DNA of 64,000 nucleotides. Source: Bordetella flabilis. GTDB taxonomy: Bacteria > Pseudomonadota > Gammaproteobacteria > Burkholderiales > Burkholderiaceae_B. The notes beneath the pieces were generated by a model. The model was not told the DNA's origin. It searched no databases and saw only the letters and a list, made by a program, of their open reading frames with translations. The translations under genes and the position numbers were made by a program. This document shows positions 16,913-26,377 of this stretch, piece after piece. Each line of letters begins with the position of its first letter. Positions within the stretch are counted from its first letter, which is position 1. The stretch covers positions 868,001-932,000 of the forward strand of contig NZ_CP016172.1 of assembly GCF_001676725.1 (NCBI RefSeq), given 5' to 3'.

Positions 16913-17031
16913 CAGGTGCGCGGCTTGTCCGCGCAAACTCGTCTAGAATGGCGGCAGTGTGCCTGCGCAGGCGCTGCCGCCTACCGGCCGCATGTCGCCG
17001 GGCCATCGAGGAAGACCAGAAAAACGCCCAC

Positions 17032-17709
17032 ATGACCTCCCCAGACGCTCCCACCGAGGCACGCCCCCAGCGCGACAAAGCACGGCCCGTGGTGCGTCGC
17101 GAAAGTTCCCGCAAGACGCGTGAAACCATCATCCAGGCAGCCCTGGACGAGTTTTCCAGTAAGGGATATGACGGTGGCCGTGTCGACGAGATCGCCTTGC
17201 GGGCTGGCATCAACAAGAACGTGCTGTACCACCATTTCGGCAACAAGGATGACCTGTTCACCGCCGTGCTGGAGTACACCTACGATTCCATCCGCTCGCG
17301 CCAGAAGGACTTGCAGATCCGCGGCATGGATCCCGTCGATGGCATGCGGCGGCTGGTGGTGTTTACCGGGCAGGTCTGGGTGCGCTTCCCGGAATTCCAG
17401 CGCATCCTGTCGAGCGAAAACCTGAACCAGGGCAAGCATATTGTCGGTTCGGCCACCATCCGCGAGATGTACAACCCGCTGCTCGACACGATACGCAGCC
17501 TGCTGGAGCGCGGCCAGAACGAGGGGCTGTTCCGCGAGAACATCGACGCGGTCGACCTGTATATTTCCATTACGTCGCTGACGGCGCATTACGTCAGCAA
17601 CCGCTACACCTTCGAAGCCATCTTCGGCCAGCGCCTGATGACCGCCCAGCGTATCAAGCAACGCCTGGAACATGCCGCCGACATGGTGCTCAGGTATCTG
17701 AAGCCCTAG
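17032..17709 (+). CDS. TetR-family regulator, proposed controller of the 16-30 kb island
   Basis: 225 residues. The HTH is in the N-terminal third: RKTRETIIQAALDEFSSKGYDGGRVDEIALRAGINKNVLYHHFGNKDDLFTAVL spans about residues 25-80, typical of TetR. The C-terminal part resembles the RutR/AcrR-type ligand domain (WVRFPEFQRILSSENLNQGKH, then ISITSLTAHYVSNRYTFEAIFG). ATG 17032 fits the family start. It is the only local regulator inside the island, and five 16-bp palindromes of typical TetR-operator size lie at the island's promoters. It probably derepresses the pathway when the substrate or an intermediate binds. A TAGAAT -10-like element occurs at 16944-16949 but no matching -35. Confidence 0.93.
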   Translation: MTSPDAPTEARPQRDKARPVVRRESSRKTRETIIQAALDEFSSKGYDGGRVDEIALRAGINKNVLYHHFGNKDDLFTAVLEYTYDSIRSRQKDLQIRGMDPVDGMRRLVVFTGQVWVRFPEFQRILSSENLNQGKHIVGSATIREMYNPLLDTIRSLLERGQNEGLFRENIDAVDLYISITSLTAHYVSNRYTFEAIFGQRLMTAQRIKQRLEHAADMVLRYLKP

Positions 17710-17834
17710 CCGGCAGGCGCAATCGGCCTGCGGCGGCGTGGGCCGCCCTCTGCGGGCATCGCATATCTGACGGACGGGAATCCCTCTGGGGGCGGCGGTG
17801 ACCAGCCCCGTGCAGGCCCGGCCACCGCCGTCGT

Positions 17835-18656
17835 TCAGATCGCGACTGCGGCCACGCGGTTCCGCACGGCGCGCACGATGGACAGCGCCGCAAGCATCGA
17901 AGTCTTGGGATTGTCAGGCAAGGTTTCGCCGGCGGTCCGAATATCCAGCTCGCCGAAGGCGCCGCGCGCGACAATCTGATGGTTGTTGCGCGTCACGCCA
18001 GGGTCGGCGATCAAGGTTACCCGGGTGCGGTCCATGCCGATACCGGCCAGGCCCACCATGGCGGCCACGTTGGCGTTCTTCGGAAACAGCGAGGCCGCTT
18101 CGCGCGCCGTACCTTCGAAGAACACCGTCGGCTCGGTCAATCTTTCCAGGTCGACATGTGCTTCGGCCGCTGTGCCCCGCCAACCGGCGGGCGGCTTGCG
18201 GCCGACGTACTCGACCGATTCCAGGCCTTGCTGGCGGGCGGCGGCAAGCGCGTCGATGCCCGCGACAGCGCCCGGCACGAGCGTAAGCTGCGCACCGCCG
18301 GCCCGCGCCGCCGTTTCCAGCGATTCCGGCAAGCCACGCTCGCTCAGCGCCCCGACCGAGGCGATGATCACGTCTACGCCACGGCGCAAGAGCCTGGGTA
18401 CGGCGCCAGTCACCGCGCTGTGGCCGGCGCACTCCAGCGCGAAGTCCGGCGTGGCGTCGAGCTGGTCGACGTCGCCGACGACGACCGCGGCGTCTTGCAG
18501 TTGCGCCTGTGCATCGGCGACGAATTCCGCCGGCACCACGACATGCGTGATACGCAGGCGGCCGTCTCCAGCCAGGGCACGATGGACGTAGCTGCCCATC
18601 GCGCCATAGCCGATGAGCACTATGGATTGCGGTCCGCTTCGCCGCGCCTCAACCAC
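17835..18656 (-). CDS. Aspartate dehydrogenase (DUF108/NadX family)
   Basis: 273-residue NAD(P)-dependent L-aspartate dehydrogenase-like protein. The Rossmann motif GYGAMGS is at residues 16-22; FPKNANVAAMVGLAGIG, the NNHQIVARGAFGEL strand and the C-terminal NPKTSMLAALSIVRAV are diagnostic for the family. The enzyme interconverts L-aspartate with oxaloacetate or iminoaspartate plus ammonia. The GTG start at 18656 overlaps the ABC permease gene by 8 bp, so it is the fourth gene of the importer operon. Its presence with an importer and an oxidative pathway suggests handling of nitrogen released from a nitrogenous substrate, or action on an amino-acid-like intermediate. Confidence 0.88.
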   Translation of the reverse strand: MVEARRSGPQSIVLIGYGAMGSYVHRALAGDGRLRITHVVVPAEFVADAQAQLQDAAVVVGDVDQLDATPDFALECAGHSAVTGAVPRLLRRGVDVIIASVGALSERGLPESLETAARAGGAQLTLVPGAVAGIDALAAARQQGLESVEYVGRKPPAGWRGTAAEAHVDLERLTEPTVFFEGTAREAASLFPKNANVAAMVGLAGIGMDRTRVTLIADPGVTRNNHQIVARGAFGELDIRTAGETLPDNPKTSMLAALSIVRAVRNRVAAVAI

Positions 18657-19479
18657 GATCCTGCTCCAGCTTGCGCCAGCGGGAGAAGCGCCGCTCCACC
18701 AGTTGCACCAGTTCTGTCAATACGACGCCCAGGACCCCGATCACGATGATGGGTACGAAAAGCTTGGCCGTGGCGAACAGGTTGGCGTAGTAGACGATCA
18801 TGCCGCCCAGCCCGGTCTGGGCGGTCAGGAATTCGGCCACGATGATGCCGATAATCGCCTGCCCCACCGTCAGCCGGATGCCGGTCATGATGAACGGTAC
18901 GGCCGAGGGCAGGAGTATCTTGAAAAAGATCTGCGGCCGCGTCGCGCCATACGCCTTGCCTACTTCGAGGATGGACCCTCGAACGTCACGTATGCCCGCA
19001 TAGGTGTTGATGATGACCGGAAAGATGGCGTTGGAAACCAGGATGACGATTTTGCCGGTCGTGTCCAGGCCAGCCCAGAGCATGATGAGCGGCACCAGCG
19101 CGATACGCGGGATCGCGTAGAAAGCGTTGACGAAGGGATCGATGATGTATTCGAACAGGCGCCACTGGGCCATGGCGATTCCCAGCGCCACACCGGCGAT
19201 GATGCTGATCACCATGCCGATGGCGAACGGGTACAGGGTGGCCATCAGCGCCTTGCCCAGCTCGCCGCTGGCGGTCAGTTCGACCGCAGCGTCGAAGATC
19301 CGCGTGGGCGGGGCCAGGAACAGGGGGTCGATCTTGCGTCCGAAATACTCCCATAGCAGCAGGAATGCCACGACGGACAGCGTGCGGACGATATTCGGGT
19401 GGGCGACCCACCACTTGGGGGTCGGGCGGCCGGCATCGATGGCGCCCTGCTTCGATACGGTGGCGGCGGAACTGCTCAT
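18649..19479 (-). CDS. ABC transporter permease (SsuC/TauC type)
   Basis: 276-residue inner-membrane permease with six predicted membrane segments and the EAA loop EVGKAYGATRPQIFFKILLPSAVPFIMTGIR, which contacts the ATPase. It belongs to the nitrate/sulfonate/taurine importer class. It shares a 4-bp ATGA overlap with the ATPase gene upstream and an 8-bp overlap with the aspartate dehydrogenase gene downstream, so the operon is translationally coupled. Substrate inferred only from context. Confidence 0.95.
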   Translation of the reverse strand: MSSSAATVSKQGAIDAGRPTPKWWVAHPNIVRTLSVVAFLLLWEYFGRKIDPLFLAPPTRIFDAAVELTASGELGKALMATLYPFAIGMVISIIAGVALGIAMAQWRLFEYIIDPFVNAFYAIPRIALVPLIMLWAGLDTTGKIVILVSNAIFPVIINTYAGIRDVRGSILEVGKAYGATRPQIFFKILLPSAVPFIMTGIRLTVGQAIIGIIVAEFLTAQTGLGGMIVYYANLFATAKLFVPIIVIGVLGVVLTELVQLVERRFSRWRKLEQDRG

Positions 19480-20327
19480 TGGGCGGTCTCCATCAGCATG
19501 GCGCGCAGGTCGTTGCGGGCTTCGCCGTAGGCGCGGTGCGCGCGCGGGTCCCCGCCCATCCGCTCGTCCTTCAACGGCGAGTCGACGATGGCCTTGAGGC
19601 GCCCGGGGCTGGGTGTAAATACGAAGATGCGGTCCGACAGGACCAGGGCTTCGTCGATGCTGTGCGTGACGAACAGCACGGTGGTGCCGATGTTCGCCCA
19701 GATCTTGAGGAAGTCCTCTTGAAGTTTTTCACGCGTCTGCGCATCCAGGGCGCCGAAAGGCTCGTCCATGAACAGTACCTTGGGCTGCCGCATCAAGGCG
19801 CGCGCGATGGCGACACGCTGCTGCATGCCGCCAGACAATTCGTGCGGATAATGGGTCGCATACTTGCGCAGCCCCACCAGGTCCAGCAGTTCCAGGCCGC
19901 GCTCCTTGCGTTCTCCGGTAGCCACGCCGTCGAGTTCCAGCGGAAACCCGACGTTGTCGATTACGCTGCGCCATGGCAGCAAGCCGAAGTGCTGGAACAC
20001 CATGCAGGCGTCCTTGCGCGGGCCATTGACCAGCTGGCCGCCGATCGTGATGGAACCTTCAGCCCATTGCGTCAGGCCCGCGGCGATGCGCAGCAAGGTG
20101 GTCTTGCCGCATCCGCTGGGGCCCAGCAGGGAAATGAATTCGCCGCGCGCAATGGTGGCGCTGACATTGTCCAGGGCGACGATGCGTTGTGGCATGTCGC
20201 CATTCGCGGTATCACGGCCGTAGTAGTACTTGCTCACGCCGCGGATATCGACCATCGGCAGGGCCGCTGCTGCGCTGGTTTCCGGCATGGCGAAGGTGTC
20301 GGCTCTTAGCACTGAAAGGCTCCCCAT
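19476..20327 (-). CDS. ABC transporter ATP-binding protein (SsuB/TauB type)
   Basis: 283 residues with Walker [11 protein letters not shown]-loop [10 protein letters not shown], signature LSGGMQQR, Walker [12 protein letters not shown] and switch His in FVTHSIDEA. The GLLPW after the Q-loop and the overall length are typical of nitrate/sulfonate/taurine importers. The start ATG 20327 lies one base after the stop of the substrate-binding protein gene, with GGGAG at 9 bp spacing; a later ATG at 20288 is possible. It energises the permease encoded next. Confidence 0.95.
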   Translation of the reverse strand: MGSLSVLRADTFAMPETSAAAALPMVDIRGVSKYYYGRDTANGDMPQRIVALDNVSATIARGEFISLLGPSGCGKTTLLRIAAGLTQWAEGSITIGGQLVNGPRKDACMVFQHFGLLPWRSVIDNVGFPLELDGVATGERKERGLELLDLVGLRKYATHYPHELSGGMQQRVAIARALMRQPKVLFMDEPFGALDAQTREKLQEDFLKIWANIGTTVLFVTHSIDEALVLSDRIFVFTPSPGRLKAIVDSPLKDERMGGDPRAHRAYGEARNDLRAMLMETAQ

Positions 20328-20328
20328 G

Positions 20329-21321
20329 TCATTTGCTCCCGCCCAGGTCCTTCATCGCCGCGTCGATGAAGCGGTAGTCGAAGATCTGGTTGGTGTCTAC
20401 ATCGGTCTTGAGCATGCCGGTGCTCTTGAAAATGTCCAGGGTGGCGTTGACCTGCTCTTTGGAAATCCCCCCGTTCACGCCCCAGACCTTGTTGCGATTC
20501 AGTTCGGCCACTACATCGGTGGCCAGGCCCTTGTCGATATCCGGATAGCGTTCCAGCAGGATCTGCACGGCCTCGTCCGGATGGTCCATGATGAAACGCG
20601 AGGCCTTGATGCCGGCGGTGGTGAGCGCCTGCAGCTTGGGCTTGAGGCCGGGGTCGTCGATGCGGTCGTTGCGCACCAGGTTGTAGACATAGCCGATCTG
20701 CGGGTAGGCGCTGCCCATGCTGACCAGTATCTTTATCTTGCCGGTACGCACACCCGTCACGGCGCTCAGGGTGTTGACCATGCCAGCGCCAGCACGTCCG
20801 GCCAACAGCGCCTGCACGATGTTGGCATGCCCGCCGGACACGGCGATGAAGCGGATCTTGGAGATGTCGACGCCGTTCTTGCGGAATAGCAGCTTGCTGA
20901 ACTCTTCCGGCGGCCCGCCCGGTCCCGTGCCCGCGAATATCCTGCCTTCGATTTCCTTCATGGTGGCGATGTCGCTGGCGACCACCAGTTCGTAGTCGTT
21001 GACTCCCTGCCAAGTGCCGATGGCCTTGAACTTTGCGCCTTCCCCGGCGGCGGCGAAGGCGTTGAAGGCACCCACGATGGCGACGTCTCCCGTGCCGGCG
21101 AGCAGTGCCCGTACGGCGTTCGAGTCGCCGCTGACCTGTATGGCCTCGGCGTCCAGCCAGCCCTTCTTCTGCGCAACGAGGTACGGCAAGGCGAGGGTCG
21201 CGGACGAGGTGGGGAAGACGAGCTTGAGCTTATCGGCAGCGGACGCGATCCCGCCCGAGACAATGCCCAGACAGATGGCCGCGCCCATGACGGCGCGCTG
21301 CAGGAAGGTTGCGGATTTCAT
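20329..21321 (-). CDS. ABC transporter substrate-binding protein (NMT1/SsuA-like)
   Basis: 330-residue periplasmic binding protein. The signal peptide of about 28 residues ends IASA, and the mature part starts ADKLKLVFPTSSATLALPYLVAQKKGW, typical of the nitrate/taurine/NMT1 class. ATG 21321 begins a good signal peptide and follows GAGGGCAT; longer in-frame starts would add an unlikely N-terminus. It is the first gene of the operon SBP-ATPase-permease-aspartate dehydrogenase. Its promoter carries operator site 2. The ligand is presumably the island's growth substrate, probably an organic acid or heteroaromatic. Confidence 0.92.
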   Translation of the reverse strand: MKSATFLQRAVMGAAICLGIVSGGIASAADKLKLVFPTSSATLALPYLVAQKKGWLDAEAIQVSGDSNAVRALLAGTGDVAIVGAFNAFAAAGEGAKFKAIGTWQGVNDYELVVASDIATMKEIEGRIFAGTGPGGPPEEFSKLLFRKNGVDISKIRFIAVSGGHANIVQALLAGRAGAGMVNTLSAVTGVRTGKIKILVSMGSAYPQIGYVYNLVRNDRIDDPGLKPKLQALTTAGIKASRFIMDHPDEAVQILLERYPDIDKGLATDVVAELNRNKVWGVNGGISKEQVNATLDIFKSTGMLKTDVDTNQIFDYRFIDAAMKDLGGSK

Positions 21322-21378
21322 ATGCCCTCGCGATGTCGAATGATCCATGCGCCGCCGATATGTGTGGGCGGTCGGAAA

Positions 21379-21407
21379 ATTATTGACTACATGGTTAAGT
21401 AACACAA
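21379..21407 (-). promoter_or_regulatory. Site 2 of the regulon: promoter of the importer operon
   Basis: Plus-strand 21383-21398 reads TTGACTACATGGTTAA, matching site 1 at the outer positions. On the minus strand a -35-like TTGTGT (21402-21407) and a -10 AATAAT (21379-21384) are separated by 17 bp, and the operator fills that spacer. The start codon is 58 bp further at 21321. Confidence 0.65.
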
Positions 21408-21685
21408 GATCAAAAGCGGTTCTTCGATGCAGTGTTTACCCTGACCACGCGCTGTTTAGCGAACGTCTTGAGGGCGTATGGGGCGCCGCAATATCGACGT
21501 TCAAGGCAGAGAAAGTCAGGCGGAACACACGTTGAACATCATGAATTTTAAGGGAATAATCCGATATGGGTGAGGCGGGAGCGGGGGCCGGCATACGACC
21601 GAGGCGAGTCGCCATGCACCGCCGCGACGCACGGCGCACCAATGCATCGCTACCTGCACTACCTTTGGGATTTTCAGGCGAATTA

Positions 21686-21714
21686 TTGACTGTATGGTCA
21701 AGTTAATCTAGAGT
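21686..21714 (+). promoter_or_regulatory. Site 3 of the regulon: promoter of the CoxG-like gene
   Basis: TTGACTGTATGGTCAA at 21686-21701. As at site 1, the left half doubles as a -35 (TTGACT), followed after 17 bp by TAGAGT at 21709-21714. The GGAG ribosome-binding site (21733-21736) and ATG 21746 follow. The geometry is the same as at the cupin promoter. Confidence 0.68.
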
Positions 21715-21745
21715 TACAGGCTTCGATGACCCGGAGACCGCGGCA

Positions 21746-22450
21746 ATGGAAATGACCGGCGAACAGCGCATCCCCGCCTTGCAGGATGCTGTTTGGGCTG
21801 CGCTGAACGACCCCGATGTATTGAAGGCTTGTATTCCGGGGTGCGAATCGATCGAGAAGCAGGCGGATGACGAATACCGCATCAGCATGCTCGCGGCGGT
21901 CGGGCCGGTCAAGGCGCGCTTCAATGGCAAGCTCTGCATACGGGACGTCAATGCGCCGCACGGCTACGCGCTGGCCTTCGAAGGGTCGGGTGGCGCGGCG
22001 GGGTTTGGCAAGGGGGGCGCCACGGTTGCGCTGGCGCCAGCGGATGACGGTACGGACCTCCGCTACGTCGCCACCGCCGAGCTCAGCGGCAAGCTGGCCC
22101 AGGTCGGGTCCAGGCTCATCGACGGCGTGGCCAAAAGGATGGCGGCGGAGTTCTTCGCGCGGTTCAAGGCGACGTTTACGCCGGGCGGCGGGCAGCCGCC
22201 CGGGAGCTCGGCTATCCCCGTCCCGGCAGCCCCGGACGCGGCTTCCTTCTCGCGAGGCGCCGTCGGCGGCCCTGCATCCGCCGCTCCGGAGACTGGTCCG
22301 GGTTCGTTGGCCGGCACGCGCGCGGGCTTGCATCCCGGTGCCATGCCTGACCGGAGTATCGAGAAAGAATTGCGGCTATGGCAGACCGTCGCTGTCGTCG
22401 CCATCGCCGTCGCCTGCCTGGCAATCGGCTATATCATCGGCGCGCATTGA
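21746..22450 (+). CDS. CoxG-like SRPBCC protein with C-terminal membrane anchor
   Basis: 234 residues. Residues 1-145 form the SRPBCC/CoxG fold (MEMTGEQRIPALQDAVWAALNDPDVLKACIPGCESIEK, then the GSGGAAGFGKGGATVAL strand). A Pro/Ala-rich linker leads to a single C-terminal membrane helix (TVAVVAIAVACLAIGYIIGAH). CoxG proteins accompany molybdenum hydroxylases and are thought to help recruit or mature them at the membrane. It converges with the large-subunit gene of such an enzyme 80 bp away and has its own copy of the shared operator. Confidence 0.9.
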   Translation: MEMTGEQRIPALQDAVWAALNDPDVLKACIPGCESIEKQADDEYRISMLAAVGPVKARFNGKLCIRDVNAPHGYALAFEGSGGAAGFGKGGATVALAPADDGTDLRYVATAELSGKLAQVGSRLIDGVAKRMAAEFFARFKATFTPGGGQPPGSSAIPVPAAPDAASFSRGAVGGPASAAPETGPGSLAGTRAGLHPGAMPDRSIEKELRLWQTVAVVAIAVACLAIGYIIGAH

Positions 22451-22529
22451 CGCGCGCGACGGAAGCCCGGAACCCGGATCAGGGCGGCACCTCCTCCGGC
22501 GCCGCCCCGACAGGACCGGACGCGGCGAA

Positions 22530-24965
22530 TCACTTCGACGCCTGATCCAGCTGCCACACCAGTTTCACCGGATCCACCGGTATCGCGTTCACATGCAGCC
22601 CGAACTCCGATAGCGCGTCGTCGATGGCCGAGCATATCGTGGAGGTGACCGGTATGGTACCGACCTCGCCCACGCCCTTTACGCCCAATGGGTTCGCGTC
22701 GGTCGTCGTCTGGGTGAAGATAAGTTCCAGGTGCGGAATCTCGGTCGACGTCGGCAACAGGTAGTCGGCAAACGTCGTGCTCAACGGCTGCGCGTTCTCG
22801 TCGTAACGCATGAACTCGAACAAGGCGTTGCCGATGCCGTGCACGATACCCCCGTGGATCTGTCCTTCGACAACCAGGGGATTGATCAGGCGGCCGCAGT
22901 CGTGCAGCGCGACATAGCGAAGCAGTGCCACGTTGCCGCTATTCACGTCCACTTCGACCTCGCAGGCATGAAAGGCATTCGCATAGGTCATCGCGTCAGG
23001 TTCCCAGCACACCGTGGCCTCCAGGCCCGCGCCGGCGCCCGGCGGCAGGTCGTAGCCCGGGATGCCACGCAGCGTGCGGGCGATTTCCGCGAGCGTCACA
23101 GCCTTGTCGGCCTGGCCTGGAACGTAGACCTTGCCATCACGCACTTGCAGTGACTGCTCATCGACCTTCAGCAGGTATGCGGCCACCTTGCGGGCCTTGG
23201 CTTGTACCTGGCGGGCCGCCAGCAGCATCGATGAGCCGCCCGTGACCGTCTGGCGGCTGGCGAAACCGCCGATGCCCATGGAGATGGCGGCGGTATCGCC
23301 CGAAACAACCTGCACATCGTGCACGGGCACGCCGAGGACGTCGGCGACGATCTGCGCCATGGCGGTGCGCAGACCCTGGCCCATCGCCATGGCGCCGGTT
23401 GCAGCGCTGATGCGGCCCGTCGCGGATACCTTCACGGACGCCGATTCAAACGGGCCGCGCCCCGTTCCCTTCACGGCGTGGGCGAAGCCGATGCCGATGT
23501 AGCGACCCTGGGCCCGCGCCGCCGCCTTGCGTTCGGCGAAGCCGGCATAGTCGATGGTGCGCAGTACGGCTTCCTGGCTTGCCAGGTAGTCGCCGGTGTC
23601 GAGCGTGATCGGTTTTCCGGAGCGTTGCTTGAGCGGTTTGACGTAGGGCAGCTTGTCCGCGGCCACGAGGTTGCGGCGGCGTACCTCCGCGCGGTCCAGG
23701 CCCATGCCGTAGGCCACGCGGTCCAGCAAACGCTCCATGACGAAAGCGCCTTCCGGATAGCCGGCCCCGCGCACGGGGATGGTGTAGACCTTGTTGGTCT
23801 GCGCCACCGCGGCGTCGATGGAAAAACTGGGCACCACATACGGCCCGGTGACGCCCGTCGCGGCGTTGTACGCGCAATTGATGCCCTGCGGCGTGTACGC
23901 GCCCTGGTCATGCACCAGGCGTCCGCGGATGCCGAGTACCCGGGCCTGGTCGTCCACCGCGATTTCGACGTCCCAGTACTGGTCGCGTTCCTGGATCGAC
24001 GCGACGAAGTGTTCGGCGCGGTCCTCGATCCACTTGACAGGCTGGCGCATATTGAACGCCACCGCTGCCACCGCGATCTCCTCGGGATAGATCAGGAACT
24101 TGGCGCCGAAGCCGCCGCCCACGTCGGGCGTGATGACGCGGATGCGCGACTCGGCCAGCCCGAGCAGCTCAGCCAGCGTGAACTGCAGCTCGTGGGCCAT
24201 CTGCGTGGACGACCATACCGTGAGCGTGTCCCGCAGTTCGTCGTATTCGGCGACCACGCCGCGACCTTCCATGGGGTGGGCGCCGCCGCGATGCTGGTGC
24301 AGGGATTCGCTGAATACATGCGCCGCCTGCGCGAAGGCCTGGTCGCAGTCGCCATAGGCGACGGTGAAGCGGGTAAGGATATTATCCGGGAACTCGGTGC
24401 GCACGCGCGGGGCCTGCGGATCGAGCGCCTGCCGGCAATCGGAAATGGCGGGCAGCGGCTCGTAGTCGATCTGCACATCGCCCGCGCCATCCTCGGCGGC
24501 GTAGCGGGTGGTAGCAAGCACCATGGCTACCGCTTCTCCGACGAAACACGCCTCGCGGGGGGTAAGCACGAAAGGAGTGATGCCGGAGGGCAGCGCCGTT
24601 GTCGGGAAGCCCAGCGGCATCCGCAGATTGCTGAGATAGCCCGCCATTTCTGCGGCGGTGACCACGGCCACCACCCCTTCGCGGCGCATGGCCTGGGCCG
24701 TGTCGATATGGCGGATCATCGCGTGCGCATGCGGGCTGCGAACGAAGGCCGCGTACAGCGCGCCCGGCACATCCACGTCGGCCACGTAGCGGCCCTGGCC
24801 CCGCAACAAGGGCCCGTCTTCGATGCGTTGCGTGCGGCGGCCGATATGTCCTTCGGCTTGCGTCGCCGCCGGCGTGCCCGGGGCGTCCCTGGCGGCGCGC
24901 ACCGGGGCTGGCGCGGGGGCGCCAGCCCCGCCGATGTCCTGGTCGTGGCGATAGCTGGGGTTCAT
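22530..24965 (-). CDS. Molybdenum hydroxylase, molybdopterin-binding large subunit
   Basis: 811-residue large subunit of the xanthine dehydrogenase/CO-dehydrogenase superfamily. It has the a/b hammerhead domain RIEDGPLLRGQGRYVADV, the Mo-cofactor motif GGGFGAKF, the loop PVRGAGYPEGAFVMERLLDRVA, and the catalytic Glu segment VKGVGEVGT near the C-terminus. The CO-dehydrogenase form I loop AYRCSFR is absent, so this is not a true CODH; it should hydroxylate a carbon next to nitrogen or an aldehyde/aromatic. ATG 24965 overlaps the small-subunit stop as ATGA. It is last in the six-gene operon from 29781. Substrate unknown. Confidence 0.93.
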   Translation of the reverse strand: MNPSYRHDQDIGGAGAPAPAPVRAARDAPGTPAATQAEGHIGRRTQRIEDGPLLRGQGRYVADVDVPGALYAAFVRSPHAHAMIRHIDTAQAMRREGVVAVVTAAEMAGYLSNLRMPLGFPTTALPSGITPFVLTPREACFVGEAVAMVLATTRYAAEDGAGDVQIDYEPLPAISDCRQALDPQAPRVRTEFPDNILTRFTVAYGDCDQAFAQAAHVFSESLHQHRGGAHPMEGRGVVAEYDELRDTLTVWSSTQMAHELQFTLAELLGLAESRIRVITPDVGGGFGAKFLIYPEEIAVAAVAFNMRQPVKWIEDRAEHFVASIQERDQYWDVEIAVDDQARVLGIRGRLVHDQGAYTPQGINCAYNAATGVTGPYVVPSFSIDAAVAQTNKVYTIPVRGAGYPEGAFVMERLLDRVAYGMGLDRAEVRRRNLVAADKLPYVKPLKQRSGKPITLDTGDYLASQEAVLRTIDYAGFAERKAAARAQGRYIGIGFAHAVKGTGRGPFESASVKVSATGRISAATGAMAMGQGLRTAMAQIVADVLGVPVHDVQVVSGDTAAISMGIGGFASRQTVTGGSSMLLAARQVQAKARKVAAYLLKVDEQSLQVRDGKVYVPGQADKAVTLAEIARTLRGIPGYDLPPGAGAGLEATVCWEPDAMTYANAFHACEVEVDVNSGNVALLRYVALHDCGRLINPLVVEGQIHGGIVHGIGNALFEFMRYDENAQPLSTTFADYLLPTSTEIPHLELIFTQTTTDANPLGVKGVGEVGTIPVTSTICSAIDDALSEFGLHVNAIPVDPVKLVWQLDQASK

Positions 24966-25468
24966 GCTGCCTGGCTCCGCTGGTTGCGCTGGCGGCGCAA
25001 TGCTTCCATGGCCGCCGCGACGATATTCTGGTAGCCGGTGCAACGGCATAGATGTCCTGACAAGGCGTCGCGAACAGCGGCTTCATCGGCATCCGGCTGG
25101 TCGCGCAGCAGTTCGGTCAGCGTCATCAGGATACCGGGCGTACAGAAACCGCATTGCAGGCCGTGCAGCTCGCGAAATGCCTGCTGTAGGGTGTTGAGTT
25201 CGCCCTGCTTCTCGAGCGCTTCGACGGTCTGCACTTCGTGGCGTTCGGCCTGGCGCGCCAACATGAGGCAACTGCGAGCGCTGTGTCCGTCTACCAGCAC
25301 GGTGCAGGCGCCGCACACGCCATGTTCGCAGCCCAGGTGGGTGCCTGTCAGGCCGAGTTCGTTGCGCAGGCAATCGGCCAGCGTGGTGCGAGACTCGACA
25401 ATGGCCGGCCGCTTTTCTCCGTTGACCATGAGCACGATGCCGTGCAGTGCGCCTTTGTCCCTGTTCAT
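24962..25468 (-). CDS. Molybdenum hydroxylase, [2Fe-2S] small subunit
   Basis: 168 residues with two [2Fe-2S] clusters. The plant-ferredoxin-type cluster uses Cys47, Cys52, Cys55 and Cys67 (GCEHGVCGACTVLVDG). The second uses Cys106, Cys109, Cys141 and Cys143 (QCGFCTPG and CRCTGYQNIV). It passes electrons from the Mo site to FAD in the medium subunit. ATG 25468 shares one base with the medium-subunit stop (TGATG), and a 4-bp overlap links it to the large subunit, so the three subunits are made in fixed ratio. Confidence 0.95.
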   Translation of the reverse strand: MNRDKGALHGIVLMVNGEKRPAIVESRTTLADCLRNELGLTGTHLGCEHGVCGACTVLVDGHSARSCLMLARQAERHEVQTVEALEKQGELNTLQQAFRELHGLQCGFCTPGILMTLTELLRDQPDADEAAVRDALSGHLCRCTGYQNIVAAAMEALRRQRNQRSQAA

Positions 25469-26346
25469 CACGCTCTCCCGTGCGCGCCGAGGGCGCGCGC
25501 TAAGGCCTGCTCCATTGCCTGCTGCAGCAGCCGGGTCGCCAGGCGCTGGCGATACCAGGCAGGATAGGCCGGGTCCTCCAGGGCGTCGCAGTGGCCGGCC
25601 ACCGCTGCGGCGGCATGCAAGGCCTCGGGCTCGCCATTGCCCTCGACCAGCAGCCGTTCCGCCTGAGGCAGGCGCAGCGGCGCGGCGCAGACGCCTCCCA
25701 AGGCCAGCGCTGCCCGTGCCAGCTTGCCGGCGTCATCCCGTTCCAGCAGCGCACAGGCCGAGGCCACCGCGAAATCGCCGTGGCGTCGCGCATACTCGAC
25801 GAAATGCCAGCCATGTCCGCGCCGCCATGGCCGCAGGCGGATCTCGACCAGCAGTTCGTCCGGCGCCAGGCAGGTCGACATGAGCCCCACGCCGAACTCG
25901 CGCGCGGGCACCACCCGCCGTCCGCGCGCGCTCTGGATAACCATGCGCGCGTCCAGTAGCACGCACATGGCGGGCAGCTCCGCCGACGGATCCATATGGC
26001 AGACGCTGCCGCCTATGGTGCCGCGGTTGCGTGTCTGGCGGTGGCCCACGTTCAGGACAGCCTGGTGCATGACGGGTACGCGGTCCGCGATCAGCGGGGA
26101 GAACTCCAGATCGCGCTGGCGCGCCATGGCGCCGATGACGATCTCATCGCCTTCCTCGCGGATATGGGACAGGTCTTCGACTCCGTTGAGGTCGATCACA
26201 TCGTCCGGCATGGCCAGCCGCATGTTGAGCATGGGCATGAGCGACTGTCCGCCGGCGATCACGCGGGCATTGGACGCCCCGGCGAGCAGGTGCAAGGTTT
26301 CCTGCAATGTGCGTGGCTGGTGCAGGTTGAATGGCGCGGGTTTCAC
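25468..26346 (-). CDS. Molybdenum hydroxylase, FAD-binding medium subunit
   Basis: 292-residue CoxM/NdhF-type subunit. FAD-binding motifs AGGQSLMPMLNMRLA (from residue 31) and RGTIGGSVCHMDPSAELPA (from residue 108) are intact. It receives electrons from the iron-sulfur subunit and passes them to an external acceptor. The order on the transcript is medium, small, large, as in the cox and nicotine-dehydrogenase families. It starts 31 bp after the decarboxylase-like gene. Confidence 0.95.
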   Translation of the reverse strand: MKPAPFNLHQPRTLQETLHLLAGASNARVIAGGQSLMPMLNMRLAMPDDVIDLNGVEDLSHIREEGDEIVIGAMARQRDLEFSPLIADRVPVMHQAVLNVGHRQTRNRGTIGGSVCHMDPSAELPAMCVLLDARMVIQSARGRRVVPAREFGVGLMSTCLAPDELLVEIRLRPWRRGHGWHFVEYARRHGDFAVASACALLERDDAGKLARAALALGGVCAAPLRLPQAERLLVEGNGEPEALHAAAAVAGHCDALEDPAYPAWYRQRLATRLLQQAMEQALARALGAHGRA

Positions 26347-26377
26347 ATCGGTCCCCGGTGTCGTGCGCGGCGTATCG

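Larger units (their letters stand above)
21322..21745. other. Intergenic region with two divergent regulated promoters
   Basis: 424 bp between the importer operon (leftward) and the CoxG-like gene (rightward). It contains operator/promoter site 2 near the left end (21379-21407) and site 3 near the right end (21686-21714). The middle, about 21420-21680, shows no ORF, repeat or RNA-like structure that I can support. Confidence 0.65.

Noticed and set aside
23319..25034. Plus-strand open frame of 571 codons
   Set aside because: Antisense to the molybdenum hydroxylase large subunit, whose motifs are unmistakable.
22530..26346. Genuine carbon monoxide dehydrogenase (CoxMSL)
   Set aside because: The large subunit has PVRGAGYPEG instead of the AYRCSFR loop needed for the Cu-Mo site, and there are no coxDEF genes. 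Annotated as a molybdenum hydroxylase of unknown substrate.
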